A stretch of 64,000 nt of DNA from Orychophragmus violaceus (lineage: Eukaryota; Streptophyta; Magnoliopsida; Brassicales; Brassicaceae). Position numbers and translations under genes: made by a program. The notes under the pieces are model-generated. The model did no database searches and was not told the DNA's origin. It saw only the letters and a program-made list of their open reading frames with translations. The stretch lies in the NCBI GenBank assembly GCA_030180135.1, contig CM058230.1, forward strand, positions 104,771,503-104,835,502, written 5' to 3'. Of this stretch, positions 33,801 to 48,600 are shown piece after piece; the stretch's first letter is position 1; each line of letters opens with the position of its first letter.

Positions 33801-34590
33801 GATAGGATAAATTGATCGTGGACTGATCCTCTGCACCGTGGGACAGTCGCGGTGCATGAAAAACCAAGTGTTCATGGCCCGGGAAGAATGGGGTCGAGTT
33901 TTTTCGAAAGTACCACGACCAAAACCCCTCATATGGATAGTAAGGAGGTGTGGTGGAGGAAACGGGTGAAAAAAAAATGACGGGATAGGATAAACTGATC
34001 GTGGACTGATCCTATGCACCGTGGGACAGTCGCGGTGCATGAAAAACCAAGTGTTTATGGCCCGAGAAGAATCGGGTCCAGTTTTTTTGAAAGTAACACG
34101 ACCAAAACCCCTCATATGGACAATAAGGAGGTGTGGTGGAGGCAACGGGTTAAAAAAATGACGGGATAGGATAAATTGATCGTGGACTGATCCTATGCAC
34201 CGTGGGACAGTCGCGGTGCATGAAAAACCAAGTGTTCATGGCCCGGGAAGAATCGGGTCGAGTTTTTTCGAAAGTACCACGACCAAAACCCCTCATATGG
34301 ACAGTAAGGAGGTGTGGTGGAGGAAACGGGTGAAAAAAAAATGACAGGATAGGATAAATTGATCGTGGACTGATCCTATGCACCGTGGGACAGTCGCGGT
34401 GCATGAAAAACCAAGTGTTCATGGCCCGGGAAGAATCGGTTCGAGTTTTTTCGAAAGTACCATGAACAAAACCCCTCACATGGACAGTAAGGAGGTGTGG
34501 TGGAGGAAACGGGTGAAAAAATGACCGGATAGGATAAACTGATCGTGGACTGATCCTATGCACCGTGGGACACTAGCGGTGCATGAAAAA
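26290..34590. repeat. 25-monomer (4539-bp) segmental repeat, two copies
   Basis: About 26.29-30.05 kb matches about 30.83-34.59 kb at a constant offset of about 4539 bp. Shared rare changes include GGCCTGGTAAGAATC (27704 and 32243), GCACTGTGGGACAG followed by CGGTACATG (28387 and 32926) and GTACCATGAACAAAAC (29919 and 34459). Between the copies, about 30.05-30.83 kb holds a local repetition of ACACTAGCGG-type units. Confidence 0.8.
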
Positions 34591-37500
34591 CCAAGTGTTC
34601 ATGGCCCGGGAAGAATCGGGTCGAGTTTTTTCGAAAGTATCACGACCAAAACCCCTCATACGGACAGTAAGGAGGTGTGGTGGAGGAAACGGGTGAAAAA
34701 AATGACGGGATAGGATAAACTGATCCTGGACTGATCCTATGCACCGTGGGACAGTCGCGGTGCATGAAAAACCAGGTGTTCATGGCCCGGGAAGAATCGG
34801 GTCGAGTTTTTTCGAAAGTACCATGACCAAAACCTCTCATATGGATAGTAAGGAGGTGTGGTGGAGGAAACGGGTGAAAAAAAAAATGACGGGATAGGAT
34901 AAACTGATCGTGGACTGATCCTATGCACCGTGGGACAGTCGCGGTGCATGAAAAACCAAGTGTTCATGGCACGGGAAGAATCGGGTCGAGTTTTTTCGAA
35001 AGTACCACGACCAAAACCCCTCAGATGGACAATAAGGAGGTGTGGTGGAGGAAACGGGTGAAAAAAATGACGGGATAGGATAAATTGATCGTGGACTGAT
35101 CCTATACACCGTGGGACAGTCGCGGTGCCTGAAAAACCAAGTGTTCATGGCCCGCGAAGAATCGGGTCGAGTTTTTTCGAAAGTATCACGACCAAAACCC
35201 CTCATATGGACAGTAAGGAGGTGTGGTGGAGGAAACAGGTGAAAAAAACTGGCGGGATAGGTCAAACTGATCGTGGACTGATCCTATGCACCGTGGGACA
35301 GTCGCGGTGCATGAAAAACCAAGTGTTCATAGCCCGGGAAGAATCAGTTCGAGTTTTTTCGAAAGTACCACGACCAAAACCCCTCATATGGATAGTAAGG
35401 AGGTGTGGTGGAGGAAACGGGTTAAAAAATGACGGGATAGGATAAACTGATCGTGGACTGATCCTATGCACCGTGGGACAGTCGCGGTGCATGAAAAACC
35501 AAGTGTTCATGGCCCGGGAAGAATCGGGTCGAGTTTTTTCGAAAGTACCACGACCAAAACCCCTCATATGGACAGTAAGGAGGTGTGGTGGAGGAAACGG
35601 GTGAAAAAAAAAATGACAGGATAGGATAAATTGATCGTGGACTGATCCTATGCACCGTGGGACAGTCGCGGTGCATGAAAAACCAAGTGTTCATGGCCCG
35701 GGAAGAATCGGTTCGAGTTTTTTCGAAAGTACCATGACCAAAACCCCTCACATGGACAGTAAGGAGGTGTGGTGGAGGAAACGGGTGAAAAAATGACCGG
35801 ATAGGATAAACTGATCGTGGACTGATCCTATGCACCGTGGGACACTAGCGGTGCATGAAAAACCAAGTGTTCATGGCCCGGGAAGAATCGGGTCGAGTTT
35901 TTTCGAAAGTATCACGACCAAAACCCCTCATACGGACAGTAAGGAGGTGTGGTGGAGGAAACGGGTGAAAAAAATGACGGGATAGGATAAACTGATCCTG
36001 GACTGATCCTATGCACCGTGGGACAGTCGCGGTGCATGAAAAACCAGGTGTTCATGGCCCGGGAAGAATCGGGTCGAGTTTTTTCGAAAGTACCATGACC
36101 AAAACCTCTCATATGGATAGTAAGGAGGTGTGGTGGAGGAAACGGGTGAAAAAAAAAATGACGGGATAGGATAAACTGATCGTGGACTGATCCTATGCAC
36201 CGTGGGACAGTCGCGGTGCATGAAAAACCAAGTGTTCATGGCCCGGGAAGAATCGGGTCGAGTTTTTTCGAAAGTACCACGACCAAAACCCCTCATATGG
36301 ACAATAAGGAGGTGTGGTGGAGGAAACGGGTGAAAAAAATGACGGGATAGGATAAATTGATTGTGGACTGATCCTATACACCGTGGGACAGTCGCGGTGC
36401 ATGAAAAACCAAGTGTTCATGGCCCTGGAAGAATCGGTTCGAGTTTTTTCGAAAGTACCATGACCAAAACCCCTCACATGGACAGTAAGGAGGTGTGGTG
36501 GAGGAAACGGGTGAAAAAAAATGACGGGATAGGTTAAACTGATCCTGGACTGATCCTATGCACCGTGGGACAGTCGCGGTGCATGAAAAACCAAGTGTTC
36601 ATGGCCTGGTAAGAATCGGGTCGAGTTTTTTCGAAAGTATCACGACCAAAACCCCTCATATGGATAGTAAGGAGGTGTGGTGGGGGAAACGGGTGAAAAA
36701 AAAATGACGGGATAGGATAAACTGATCGTGGACTGATCCTATGCACCGTTGGACAGTCGCGGTGCATGAAAAACAAAGTGTTCATGGCCCGGGAAGAATC
36801 GGGTCGAGTTTTTTCGAAAGTACCACGACCAAAACCCCTCATATGGATAATAAGGAGATGTGGTGGAGAAAACGGGTGAAAAAAATTGACGGGATAGGAT
36901 AAATTGATCGTGGACTGATCCTATGCACCGTGGGACAGTCGCGGTGCATGAAAAACCAAGTGTTCATGGCCCGGGAAGAATCGGTTCGAGTTTTTTCGAA
37001 AGTACCACGACCAAAACCCCTCACATGGACAGTGAGGAGGTGTGGTGGAGGAAACGGGTGAAAAAATGACGGGATAGGATAAACTGATCGTGGACTGATC
37101 CTATGCACCGTGGGACAGTCGCGGTGCATGAAAAACCAAGTGTTCATGGCCCGGGAAGAATCGGTTCGAGTTTTTTCGAAAGTACCACGACCAAAACCCC
37201 TCACATGGACAGTGAGGAGGTGTGGTGGAGGAAACGGGTGAAAAAATGACGGGATAGGATAAACTGATCGTGGACTGATCCTATGCACCGTGGGACAGTC
37301 GCGGTGCATGAAAAACCAAGTGTTCATGGCCCGGGAAGAATCGGTTCGAGTTTTTTCGAAAGTACCATGACCAAAACCCCTCACATGGACAGTAAGGAGG
37401 TGTGGTGGAGGAAACGGGTGAAAAAAATGACGGGATAGGATAAACTGATCCTGGACTGATCGTATGCACCGTGGGACACTCGCGGTGCATGAAAAACCAA

Positions 37501-39630
37501 GTGTTCATGGCCCGGGAAGAATTGGGTCGAGTTTTTTCGAAAGTATCACGACCAAGACCCCTCATATGGACAGTAAGGAGGTGTGGTGGAGGAAACGGGT
37601 GAAAAAAATGACGGGATAGGATAAACTGATCGTGGACTGATCCTATGCACCGTGGGACAGTCGCGGTGCATGAAAAACCAAGTGTTCATGGCCCGGGAAG
37701 AATCGGTTCGAGTTTTTTCGAAAGTACCACGACCAAAACCCCTCACATGGACAGTAAGGAGGTGTGGCGGAGGAAACGGGTGAAAAAAAATGACAGGATA
37801 GGATAAACTGATCCTGGACTGATCCTATGCACCGTGAGACAGTCGGGTGCATGAAAAACCAAGTGTTCATGGCCCGGGAAGAATCGGGTCAAGTTTTTTC
37901 GAAAGTACCACGACCAAAACCCCTCATATGGATAGTAAGGAGGTGTGGTGGAGGAAACGGGTGAAAAAAACTGACGGGATAGGTCAAACTGATCGTGGAC
38001 TGATCCTATGCACCGTGGGACAGTCGCGGTGCATGAAAAACCAAGTGTTCATGGCCCGGGAAGAATCGGGTCGAGTTTTTTCGAAAGTGCCACGACCAAA
38101 ACCCCTCATATGGACAATAAGGAGGTGTGGTGGAGGAAACGGGTGAAAAAAATGACGGGATAGGATAAATTGATCGTGGACTGATCCTCTGCACCGTGGG
38201 ACAGTCGCGGTGCATGAAAAACCAAGTGTTCATGGCCCGGGAAGAATGGGGTCGAGTTTTTTCGAAAGTACCACGACCAAAACCCCTCATATGGATAGTA
38301 AGGAGGTGTGGTGGAGGAAACGGGTGAAAAAAAAAATGACGGGATAGGATAAACTGATCGTGGACTGATCCTATGCACCGTGGGACAGTCGCGGTGCATG
38401 AAAAACCAAGTGTTTATGGCCCGAGAAGAATCGGGTCCAGTTTTTTTGAAAGTAACACGACCAAAACCCCTCATATGGACAATAAGGAGGTGTGGTGGAG
38501 GCAACGGGTTAAAAAAATGACGGGATAGGATAAATTGATCGTGGACTGATCCTATGCACCGTGGGACAGTCGCGGTGCATGAAAAACCAAGTGTTCATGG
38601 CCCGGGAAGAATCGGGTCGAGTTTTTTCGAAAGTACCACGACCAAAACCCCTCATATGGACAGTAAGGAGGTGTGGTGGAGGAAACGGGTGAAAAAAAAA
38701 TGACAGGATAGGATAAATTGATCGTGGACTGATCCTATGCACCGTGGGACAGTCGCGGTGCATGAAAAACCAAGTGTTCATGGCCCGGGAAGAATCGGTT
38801 CGAGTTTTTTCGAAAGTACCATGACCAAAACCCCTCACATGGACAGTAAGGAGGTGTGGTGGAGGAAACGGGTGAAAAAATGACCGGATAGGATAAACTG
38901 ATCGTGGACTGATCCTATGCACCGTGGGACACTAGCGGTGCATGAAAAACCAAGTGTTCATGGCCCGGGAAGAATCGGGTCGAGTTTTTTCGAAAGTATC
39001 ACGACCAAAACCCCTCATACGGACAGTAAGGAGGTGTGGTGGAGGAAACGGGTGAAAAAAATGACGGGATAGGATAAACTGATCCTGGACTGATCCTATG
39101 CACCGTGGGACAGTCACGGTGCATGAAAAACCAGGTGTTCATGGCCCGGGAAGAATCGGGTCGAGTTTTTTCGAAAGTACCATGACCAAAACCTCTCATA
39201 TGGATGGTAAGGAGGTGTGGTGGAGGAAACGGGTGAAAAAAAAATGACGGGATAGGATAAACTGATCGTGGACTGATCCTATGCACCGTGGGACAGTCGC
39301 GGTGCATGAAAAACCAAGTGTTCATGGCCCGGGAAGAATCGGGTCAAGTTTTTTCGAAAGTACCACGACCAAAACCCCTCATATGGACAATAAGGAGGTG
39401 TGGTGGAGGAAACGGGTGAAAAAAATGACGGGATAGGATAAATTGATCGTGGACTGATCCTATACACCGTGGGACAGTCGCGGTGCCTGAAAAACCAAGT
39501 GTTCATGGCCCGCGAAGAATCGGGTCGAGTTTTTTCGAAAGTATCACGACCAAAACCCCTCATATGGACAGTAAGGAGGTGTGGTGGAGGAAACAGGTGA
39601 AAAAAACTGGCGGGATAGGTCAAACTGATC
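31550..39630. repeat. 24-monomer (~4360-bp) segmental repeat
   Basis: About 31.6-35.3 kb matches about 35.9-39.6 kb at offsets of 4358-4361 bp, for example GGCCTGGTAAGAATC at 32243 and 36604, GAGACAGTCGGG at 33477 and 37835, and the GTTTATGGCCCGAG unit at about 34052 and 38413. About 36.9-37.3 kb departs from the pattern: two units ending in CACATGGACAGTGAGG occur in a row, suggesting a local conversion or duplication. Confidence 0.72.
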
Positions 39631-42600
39631 GTGGACTGATCCTATGCACCGTGGGACAGTCGCGGTACATGAAAAACCAAGTGTTCATGGCCCGGGAAGA
39701 ATCGGTTCGAGTTTTTTCGAAAGTACCATGACCAAAACCCCTCACATGGACAGTAAGGAGGTGTGGTGGAGGAAACGGGTGAAAAATATGACGGGATAGG
39801 ATAAACTGATCCTGGACTGATCGTATGCACCGTGGGACACTCGCGGTGCATGAAAAACCAAGTGTTCATGGCCCGGGAAGAATTGGGTCGAGTTTTTTCG
39901 AAAGTATCACGACCAAGACCCCTCATATGGACAGTAAGGAGGTGTGGTGGAGGAAACGGGTGAAAAAAATGACGGGATAGGATAAACTGATCGTGGACTG
40001 ATCCTATGCACCGTGGGACAGTCGCGGTGCATGAAAAACCAAGTGTTCATGGCCCGGGAAGAATCGGTTCGAGTTTTTTCGAAAGTACCACGACCAAAAC
40101 CCCTCACATGGACAGTAAGGAGGTGTGGCGGAGGAAACGGGTGAAAAAAAATGACAGGATAGGATAAACTGATCCTGGACTGATCCTATGCACCGTGAGA
40201 CAGTCGGGTGCATGAAAAACCAAGTGTTCATGGCCCGGGAAGAATCGGGTCAAGTTTTTTCGAAAGTACCACGACCAAAACCCCTCATATGGATAGTAAG
40301 GAGGTGTGGTGGAGGAAACGGGTGAAAAAACTGACGGGATAGGTCAAATTGATCGTGGACTGATCCTATGCACCGTGGGACAGTCGCGGTGCATGAAAAA
40401 CCAAGTGTTCATGGCCCGGGAAGAATCGGGTCGAGTTTTTTCGAAAGTGCCACGACCAAAACCCCTCATATGGACAATAAGGAGGTGTGGTGGAGGAAAC
40501 GGGTGAAAAAAATGACGGGATAGGATAAATTGATCGTGGACTGATCCTCTGCACCGTGGGACAGTCGCGGTGCATGAAAAACCAAGTGTTCATGGCCCGG
40601 GAAGAATGGGGTCGAGTTTTTTCGAAAGTACCACGACCAAAACCCCTCATATGGATAGTAAGGAGGTGTGGTGGAGGAAACGGGTGAAAAAAAAAATGAC
40701 GGGATAGGATAAACTGATCGTGGACTGATCCTATGCACCGTGGGACAGTCGCGGTGCATGAAAAACCAAGTGTTTATGGCCCGAGAAGAATCGGGTCCAG
40801 TTTTTTTGAAAGTAACACGACCAAAACCCCTCATATGGACAATAAGGAGGTGTGGTGGAGGCAACGGGTTAAAAAAATGACGGGATAGGATAAATTGATC
40901 ATGGACTGATCCTATGCACCGTGGGACAGTCGCGGTGCATGAAAAACCAAGTGTTCATGGCCCGGGAAGAATCGGGTCGAGTTTTTTCGAAAGTACCACG
41001 ACCAAAACCCCTCATATGGACAGTAAGGAGGTGTGGTGGAGGAAATAGGTGAAAAAAAAATGACAGGATAGGATAAATTGATCGTGGACTGATCCTATGC
41101 ACCGTGGGACAGTCGCGGTGCATGAAAAACCAAGTGTTCATGGCCCGGGAAGAATCGGGTCGAGTTTTTTCGAAAGTATCACGACCAAAACCCCTCATAC
41201 GGACAGTAAGGAGGTGTGGTGGAGGAAACGGGTGAAAAAAATGACGGGATAGGATAAACTGATCCTGGACTGATCCTATGCACCGTGGGACAGTCGCGGT
41301 GCATGAAAAACCAGGTGTTCATGGCCCGGGAAGAATCGGGTCGAGTTTTTTCGAAAGTACCATGACCAAAACCTCTCATATGGATAGTAAGGAGGTGTGG
41401 TGGAGGAAACGGGTGAAAAAAAAATGACGGGATAGGATAAACTGATCGTGGACTGATCCTATGCACCGTGGGACAGTCGCGGTGCATGAAAAACCAAGTG
41501 TTCATGGCCCGGGAAGAATCGGGTCGAGTTTTTTCGAAAGTACCACGACCAAAACCCCTCATATGGACAATAAGGAGGTGTGGTGGAGGAAACGGGTGAA
41601 AAAATGACGGGATAGGATAAATTGATCGTGGACTGATCCTATACACCGTGGGACAGTCGCGGTGCATGAAAAACCAAGTGTTCATGGCCCGGGAAGAATC
41701 GGTTCGAGTTTTTTCGAAAGTACCATGACCAAAACCCCTCACATGGACAGTAAGGAGGTGTGGTGGAGGAAACGGGTGAAAAAAATGACGGGATAGGTTA
41801 AACTGATCCTGGACTGATCCTATGCACCGTGGGACAGTCGCGGTGCATGAAAAACCAAGTGTTCATGGCCTGGTAAGAATCGGGTCGAGTTTTTTCGAAA
41901 GTATCACGACCAAAACCCCTCATATGGATAGTAAGGAGGTGTGGTGGGGGAAACGGGTGAAAAAAAAATGACGGGATAGGATAAACTGATCGTGGACTGA
42001 TCCTATGCACCGTGGGACACTAGCGGTGCATGAAAAACCAAGTGTTCATGGCCCGGGAAGAATCGGGTCGAGTTTTTTCGAAAGTATCACGACCAAAACC
42101 CCTCATACGGACAGTAAGGAGGTGTGGTGGAGGAAACGGGTGAAAAAAATGACGGGATAGGATAAACTGATCCTGGACTGATCCTATGCACCGTGGGACA
42201 GTCGCGGTGCATGAAAAACCAGGTGTTCATGGCCCGGGAAGAATCGGGTCGAGTTTTTTCGAAAGTACCATGACCAAAACCTCTCATATGGATAGTAAGG
42301 AGGTGTGGTGGAGGAAACGGGTGAAAAAAAAAATGACGGGATAGGATAAACTGATCGTGGACTGATCCTATGCACCGTGGGACAGTCGCGGTGCATGAAA
42401 AACCAAGTGTTCATGGCCCGGGAAGAATCGGGTCGAGTTTTTTCGAAAGTACCACGACCAAAACCCCTCATATGGACAATAAGGAGGTGTGGTGGAGGAA
42501 ACGGGTGAAAAAATGACGGGATAGGATAAATTGATCGTGGACTGATCCTATACACCGTGGGACAGTCGCGGTGCATGAAAAACCAAGTGTTCATGGCCCG

Positions 42601-45600
42601 GGAAGAATCGGTTCGAGTTTTTTCGAAAGTACCATGACCAAAACCCCTCACATGGACAGTAAGGAGGTGTGGTGGAGGAAACGGGTGAAAAAAAATGACG
42701 GGATAGGTTAAACTGATCCTGGACTGATCCTATGCACCGTGGGACAGTCGCGGTGCATGAAAAACCAAGTGTTCATGGCCCGGGAAGAATCGGTTCGAGT
42801 TTTTTCGAAAGTACCACGACCAAAACCCCTCACATGGACAGTGAGGAGGTGTGGTGGAGGAAACGGGTGAAAAAATGACGGGATAGGATAAACTGATCGT
42901 GGACTGATCCTATGCACCGTGGGACAGTCGCGGTGCATGAAAAACCAAGTGTTCATGGCCCGCGAAGAATCGGGTCGAGTTTTTTCGAAAGTATCACGAC
43001 CAAAACCCCTCATATGGACAGTAAGGAGGTGTGGTGGAGGAAACGGGTGAAAAAAACTGGCGGGATAGGTCAAACTGATCGTGGACTGATCCTATGCACC
43101 GTGGGACAGTCGCGGTACATGAAAAACCAAGTGTTCATGGCCCGGGAAGAATCGGTTCGAGTTTTTTCGAAAGTACCATGACCAAAACCCCTCACATGGA
43201 CAGTAAGGAGGTGTGGTGGAGGAAACGGGTGAAAAAAATGACGGGATAGGATAAATTGATCCTGGACTGATCGTATGCACCGTGGGACACTCGCGGTGCA
43301 TGAAAAACCAAGTGTTCATGGCCCGGGAAGAATTGGGTCGAGTTTTTTCGAAAGTATCACGACCAAGACCCCTCATATGGACAGTAAGGAGGTGTGGTGG
43401 AGGAAACGGGTGAAAAAAATGACGGGATAGGATAAACTGATCGTGGACTGATCCTATGCACCGTGGGACAGTCGCGGTGCATGAAAAACCAAGTGTTCAT
43501 GGCCCGGGAAGAATCGGTTCGAGTTTTTTCGAAAGTACCACGACCAAAACCCCTCACATGGACAGTAAGGAGGTGTGGCGGAGGAAACGGGTGAAAAAAA
43601 ATGACAGGATAGGATAAACTGATCCTGGACTGATCCTATGCACCGTGAGACAGTCGGGTGCATGAAAAACCAAGTGTTCATGGCCCGGGAAGAATCGGGT
43701 CAAGTTTTTTCGAAAGTACCACGACCAAAACCCCTCATATGGATAGTAAGGAGGTGTGGTGGAGGAAACGGGTGAAAAAACTGACGGGATAGGTCAAACT
43801 GATCGTGGATCTGATCCTATGCACCGTGGGACAGTCGCGGTGCATGAAAAACCAAGTGTTCATGGCCCGGGAAGAATCGGGTCGAGTTTTTTCGAAAGTG
43901 CCACGACCAAAACCCCTCATATGGACAATAAGGAGGTGTGGTGGAGGAAACGGGTGAAAAAAATGACGGGATAGGATAAATTGATCGTGGACTGATCCTA
44001 TGCACCGTGGGACAGTCGCGGTGCATGAAAAACCAAGTGTTCATGGCCCGGGAAGAATGGGGTCGAGTTTTTTCGAAAGTACCACGACCAAAACCCCTCA
44101 TATGCATAGTAAGGAGGTGTGGTGGAGGAAACGGGTGAAAAAAAAAATGACGGGATAGGATAAACTGATCGTGGACTGATCCTATGCACCGTGGGACAGT
44201 CGCGGTGCATGAAAAACCAAGTGTTTATGGCCCGAGAAGAATCGGGTCCAGTTTTTTTGAAAGTAACACGACCAAAACCCCTCATATGGACAATAAGGAG
44301 GTGTGGTGGAGGCAACGGGTTAAAAAAAATGACGGGATAGGATAAATTGATCGTGGACTGATCCTATGCACCGTGGGACAGTCGCGGTGCATGAAAAACC
44401 AAGTGTTCATGGCCCGGGAAGAATCGGGTCGAGTTTTTTCGAAAGTACCACGACCAAAACCCCTCATATGGACAGTAAGGAGGTGTGGTGGAGGAAACGG
44501 GTGAAAAAAAAATGACAGGATAGGATAAATTGATCGTGGACTGATCCTATGCACCGTGGGACAGTCGCGGTGCATGAAAAACCAAGTGTTCATGGCCCGG
44601 GAAGAATCGGTTCGAGTTTTTTCGAAAGTACCATGACCAAAACCTCTCATATGGATAGTAAGGAGGTGTGGTGGAGGAAACGGGTGAAAAAAAAATGACG
44701 GGATAGGATAAACTGATCGTGGACTGATCCTATGCACCGTGGGACAGTCGCGGTGCATGAAAAACCAAGTGTTCATGGCCCGGGAAGAATCGGGTCGATT
44801 TTTTTCGAAAGTACCACGACCAAAACCCCTCATATGGACAATAAGGAGGTGTGGTGGAGGAAACGGGTGAAAAAAATGACGGGATAATATAAATTGATCG
44901 TGGACTGATCCTATACACCGTGGGACAGTCGCGGTGCATGAAAAACCAAGTGTTCATGGCCCGGGAAGAATCGGTTCGAGTTTTTTCGAAAGTACCATGA
45001 CCAAAACCCCTCACATGGACAGTAAGGAGGTGTGGTGGAGGAAACGGGTGAAAAAAATGACGTGATAGGATAAACTGATCCTGGACTGATCGTATGCACC
45101 GTGGGACACTCGCGGTGCATGAAAAACCAAGTGTTCATGGCCCGGGAAGAATTGGGTCGAGTTTTTTCGAAAGTATCACGACCAAGACCCCTCATATGGA
45201 CAGTAAGGAGGTGTGGTGGAGGAAACGGGTGAAAAAAATGACGGGATAGGATAAACTGATCGTGGACTGATCCTATGCACCGTGGGACAGTCGCGGTGCA
45301 TGAAAAACCAAGTGTTCATGGCCCGGGAAGAATCGGTTTGAGTTTTTTCGAAAGTACCACGACCAAAACCCCTCACATGGACAGTAAGGAGGTGTGGCGG
45401 AGGAAACGGGTGAAAAAAAATGACAGGATAGGATAAACTGATCCTGGACTGATCCTATGCACCGTGAGACAGTCGGGTGCATGAAAAACCAAGTGTTCAT
45501 GGCCCGGGAAGAATCGGGTCAAGTTTTTTCGAAAGTACCACGACCAAAACCCCTCATATGGATAGTAAGGAGGTGTGGTGGAGGAAACGGGTGAAAAAAA

Positions 45601-48600
45601 CTTACGGGATAGGTCAAACTGATCGTGGACTGATCCTATGCACCGTGGGACAGTCGCGGTGCATGAAAAACCAAGTGTTCATGGCCCGGGAAGAATCGGG
45701 TCGAGTTTTTTCGAAAGTGCCACGACCAAAACCCCTCATATGGACAATAAGGAGGTGTGGTGGAGGAAACGGGTGAAAAAAATGATGGGATAGGATAAAT
45801 TGATCGTGGACTGATCCTATGCACCGTGGGACAGTCGCGGTGCATGAAAAACCAAGTGTTCATGGCCCGGGAAGAATGGGGTCGAGTTTTTTCGAAAGTA
45901 CCACGACCAAAACCCCTCATATGGATAGTAAGGAGGTGTGGTGGAGGAAACGGGTGAAAAAAAAATGACGGGATAGGATAAACTGATCGTGGACTGATCC
46001 TATGCACCGTGGGACAGTCGCGGTGCATGAAAAACCAAGTGTTTATGGCCCGAGAAGAATCGGGTCCAGTTTTTTTGAAAGTAACACGACCAAAACCCCT
46101 CATGTGGACAATAAGGAGGTGTGGTGGAGGCAACGGGTTAAAAAAATGACGGGATAGGATAAATTGATCGTGGACTGATCCTATGCACCGTGGGACAGTC
46201 GCGGTGCATGAAAAACCAAGTGTTCATGGCCCGGGAAGAATCGGTTCGAGTTTTTTCGAAAGTACCATGACCAAAACCCCTCACATGGACAGTAAGGAGG
46301 TGTGGTGGAGGAAACGGGTGAAAAAATGACCGGATAGGATAAACTGATCGTGGACTGATCCTATGCACCGTGGGACACTCGCGGTGCATGAAAAACCAAG
46401 TGTTCATGGCCCGGGAAGAATCGGGTCGAGTTTTTTCGAAAGTATCACGACCAAAACCCCTCATATGGACAGTAAGGAGGTGTGGTGGAGGAAACGGGTG
46501 AAAAAAATGACGGGATAGGATAAACTGATCCTGGACTGATCCTATGCACCGTGGGACAGTCGCGGTGCATGAAAAACCAGGTGTTCATGGCCCGGGAAGA
46601 ATCGGGTCGAGTTTTTTCGAAAGTACCATGACCAAAACCCCTCATATGGATAGTAAGGAGGTGTGGTGGAGGAAACAGGTGAAAAAAAAAATGACGGGAT
46701 AGGATAAACTGATCGTGGACTGATCCTATGCACCGTGGGACAGTCGCGGTGCATGAAAAACCAAGTGTTCATGGCCCGGGAAGAATCGGGTCGAGTTTTT
46801 TCGAAAGTACCACGACCAAAACCCCTCATATGGACAATAAGGAGGTGTGGTGGAGGAAACGGGTGAAAAAAATGACGGGATAGGATAAATTGATCGTGGA
46901 CTGATCCTATACACCGTGGGACAGTCGCGGTGCATGAAAAACCAAGTGTTCATGGCCCGGGAAGAATCGGTTCGAGTTTTTTCGAAAGTACCATGACCAA
47001 AACCCCTCACATGGACAGTAAGGAGGTGTGGTGGAGGAAACGGGTGAAAAAAAATGACGGGATAGGTTAAACTGATCCTGGACTGATCCTATGCACCGTG
47101 GGACAGTCGCGGTGCATGAAAAACCAAGTGTTCATGGCCTGGTAAGAATCGGGTCGAGTTTTTTCGAAAGTATCACGACCAAAACCCCTCATATGGATAG
47201 TAAGGAGGTGTGGTGGGGGAAACGGGTGAAAAAAATGACGGGATAGGATAAACTGATCGTGGACTGATCCTATGCACCGTTGGACAGTCGCGGTGCATGA
47301 AAAACAAAGTGTTCATGGCCCGGGAAGAATCGGGTCGAGTTTTTTCGAAAGTACCACGACCAAAACCCCTCATATGGACAATAAGGAGATGTGGTGGAGA
47401 AAACGGGTGAAAAAAATTGACGGGATAGGATAAATTGATCGTGGACTGATCCTATGCACCGTGGGACAGTCGCGGTGCATGAAAAACCAAGTGTTCATGG
47501 CCCGGGAAGAATCGGTTCGAGTTTTTTCGAAAGTACCACGACCAAAACCCCTCACATGGACAGTGAGGAGGTGTTGTGGAGGAAACGGGTGAAAAAATGA
47601 CGGGATAGGATAAACTGATCGTGGACTGATCCTATGCACCGTGGGACAGTCGCGGTGCATGAAAAACCAAGTGTTCATGGCCCGCGAAGAATCGGGTCGA
47701 GTTTTTTCGAAAGTATCACGACCAAAACCCCTCATATGGACAGTAAGGAGGTGTGGTGGAGGAAACGGGTGAAAAAAACTGGCGGGATAGGTCAAACTGA
47801 TCGTGGACTGATCCTATGCACCGTGGGACAGTCGCGGTACATGAAAAACCAAGTGTTCATGGCCCGGGAAGAATCGGTTCGAGTTTTTTCGAAAGTACCA
47901 TGACCAAAACCCCTCACATGGACAGTAAGGAGGTGTGGTGGAGGAAACGGGTGAAAAAAATGACGGGATAGGATAAACTGATCCTGGACTGATCGTATGC
48001 ACCGTGGGACACTCGCGGTGCATGAAAAACCAAGTGTTCATGGCCCGGGAAGAATTGGGTCGAGTTTTTTCGAAAGTATCACGACCAAGACCCCTCATAT
48101 GGACAGTAAGGAGGTGTGGTGGAGGAAACGGGTGAAAAAAATGACGGGATAGGATAAACTGAACGTGGACTGATCCTATGCACCGTGGGACAGTCGCGGT
48201 GCATGAAAAACCAAGTGTTCATGGCCCGGGAAGAATCGGTTCGAGTTTTTTCGAAAGTACCACGACCAAAACCCCTCACATGGACAGTAAGGAGGTGTGG
48301 CGGAGGAAACGGGTGAAAAAAAATGACGGGATAGGATAAACTGATCCTGGACTGATCCTATGCACCGTGAGACAGTCGGGTGCATGAAAAACCAAGTGTT
48401 CATGGCCCGGGAAGAATCGGGTCAAGTTTTTTCGAAAGTACCACGACCAAAACCCCTCATATGGATAGTAAGGAGGTGTGGTGGAGGAAACGGGTGAAAA
48501 AAACTGACGGGATAGGTCAAACTGATCGTGGACTGATCCTATGCACCGTGGGACAGTCGCGGTGCATGAAAAACCAAGTGTTCATGGCCCGGGAAGAATC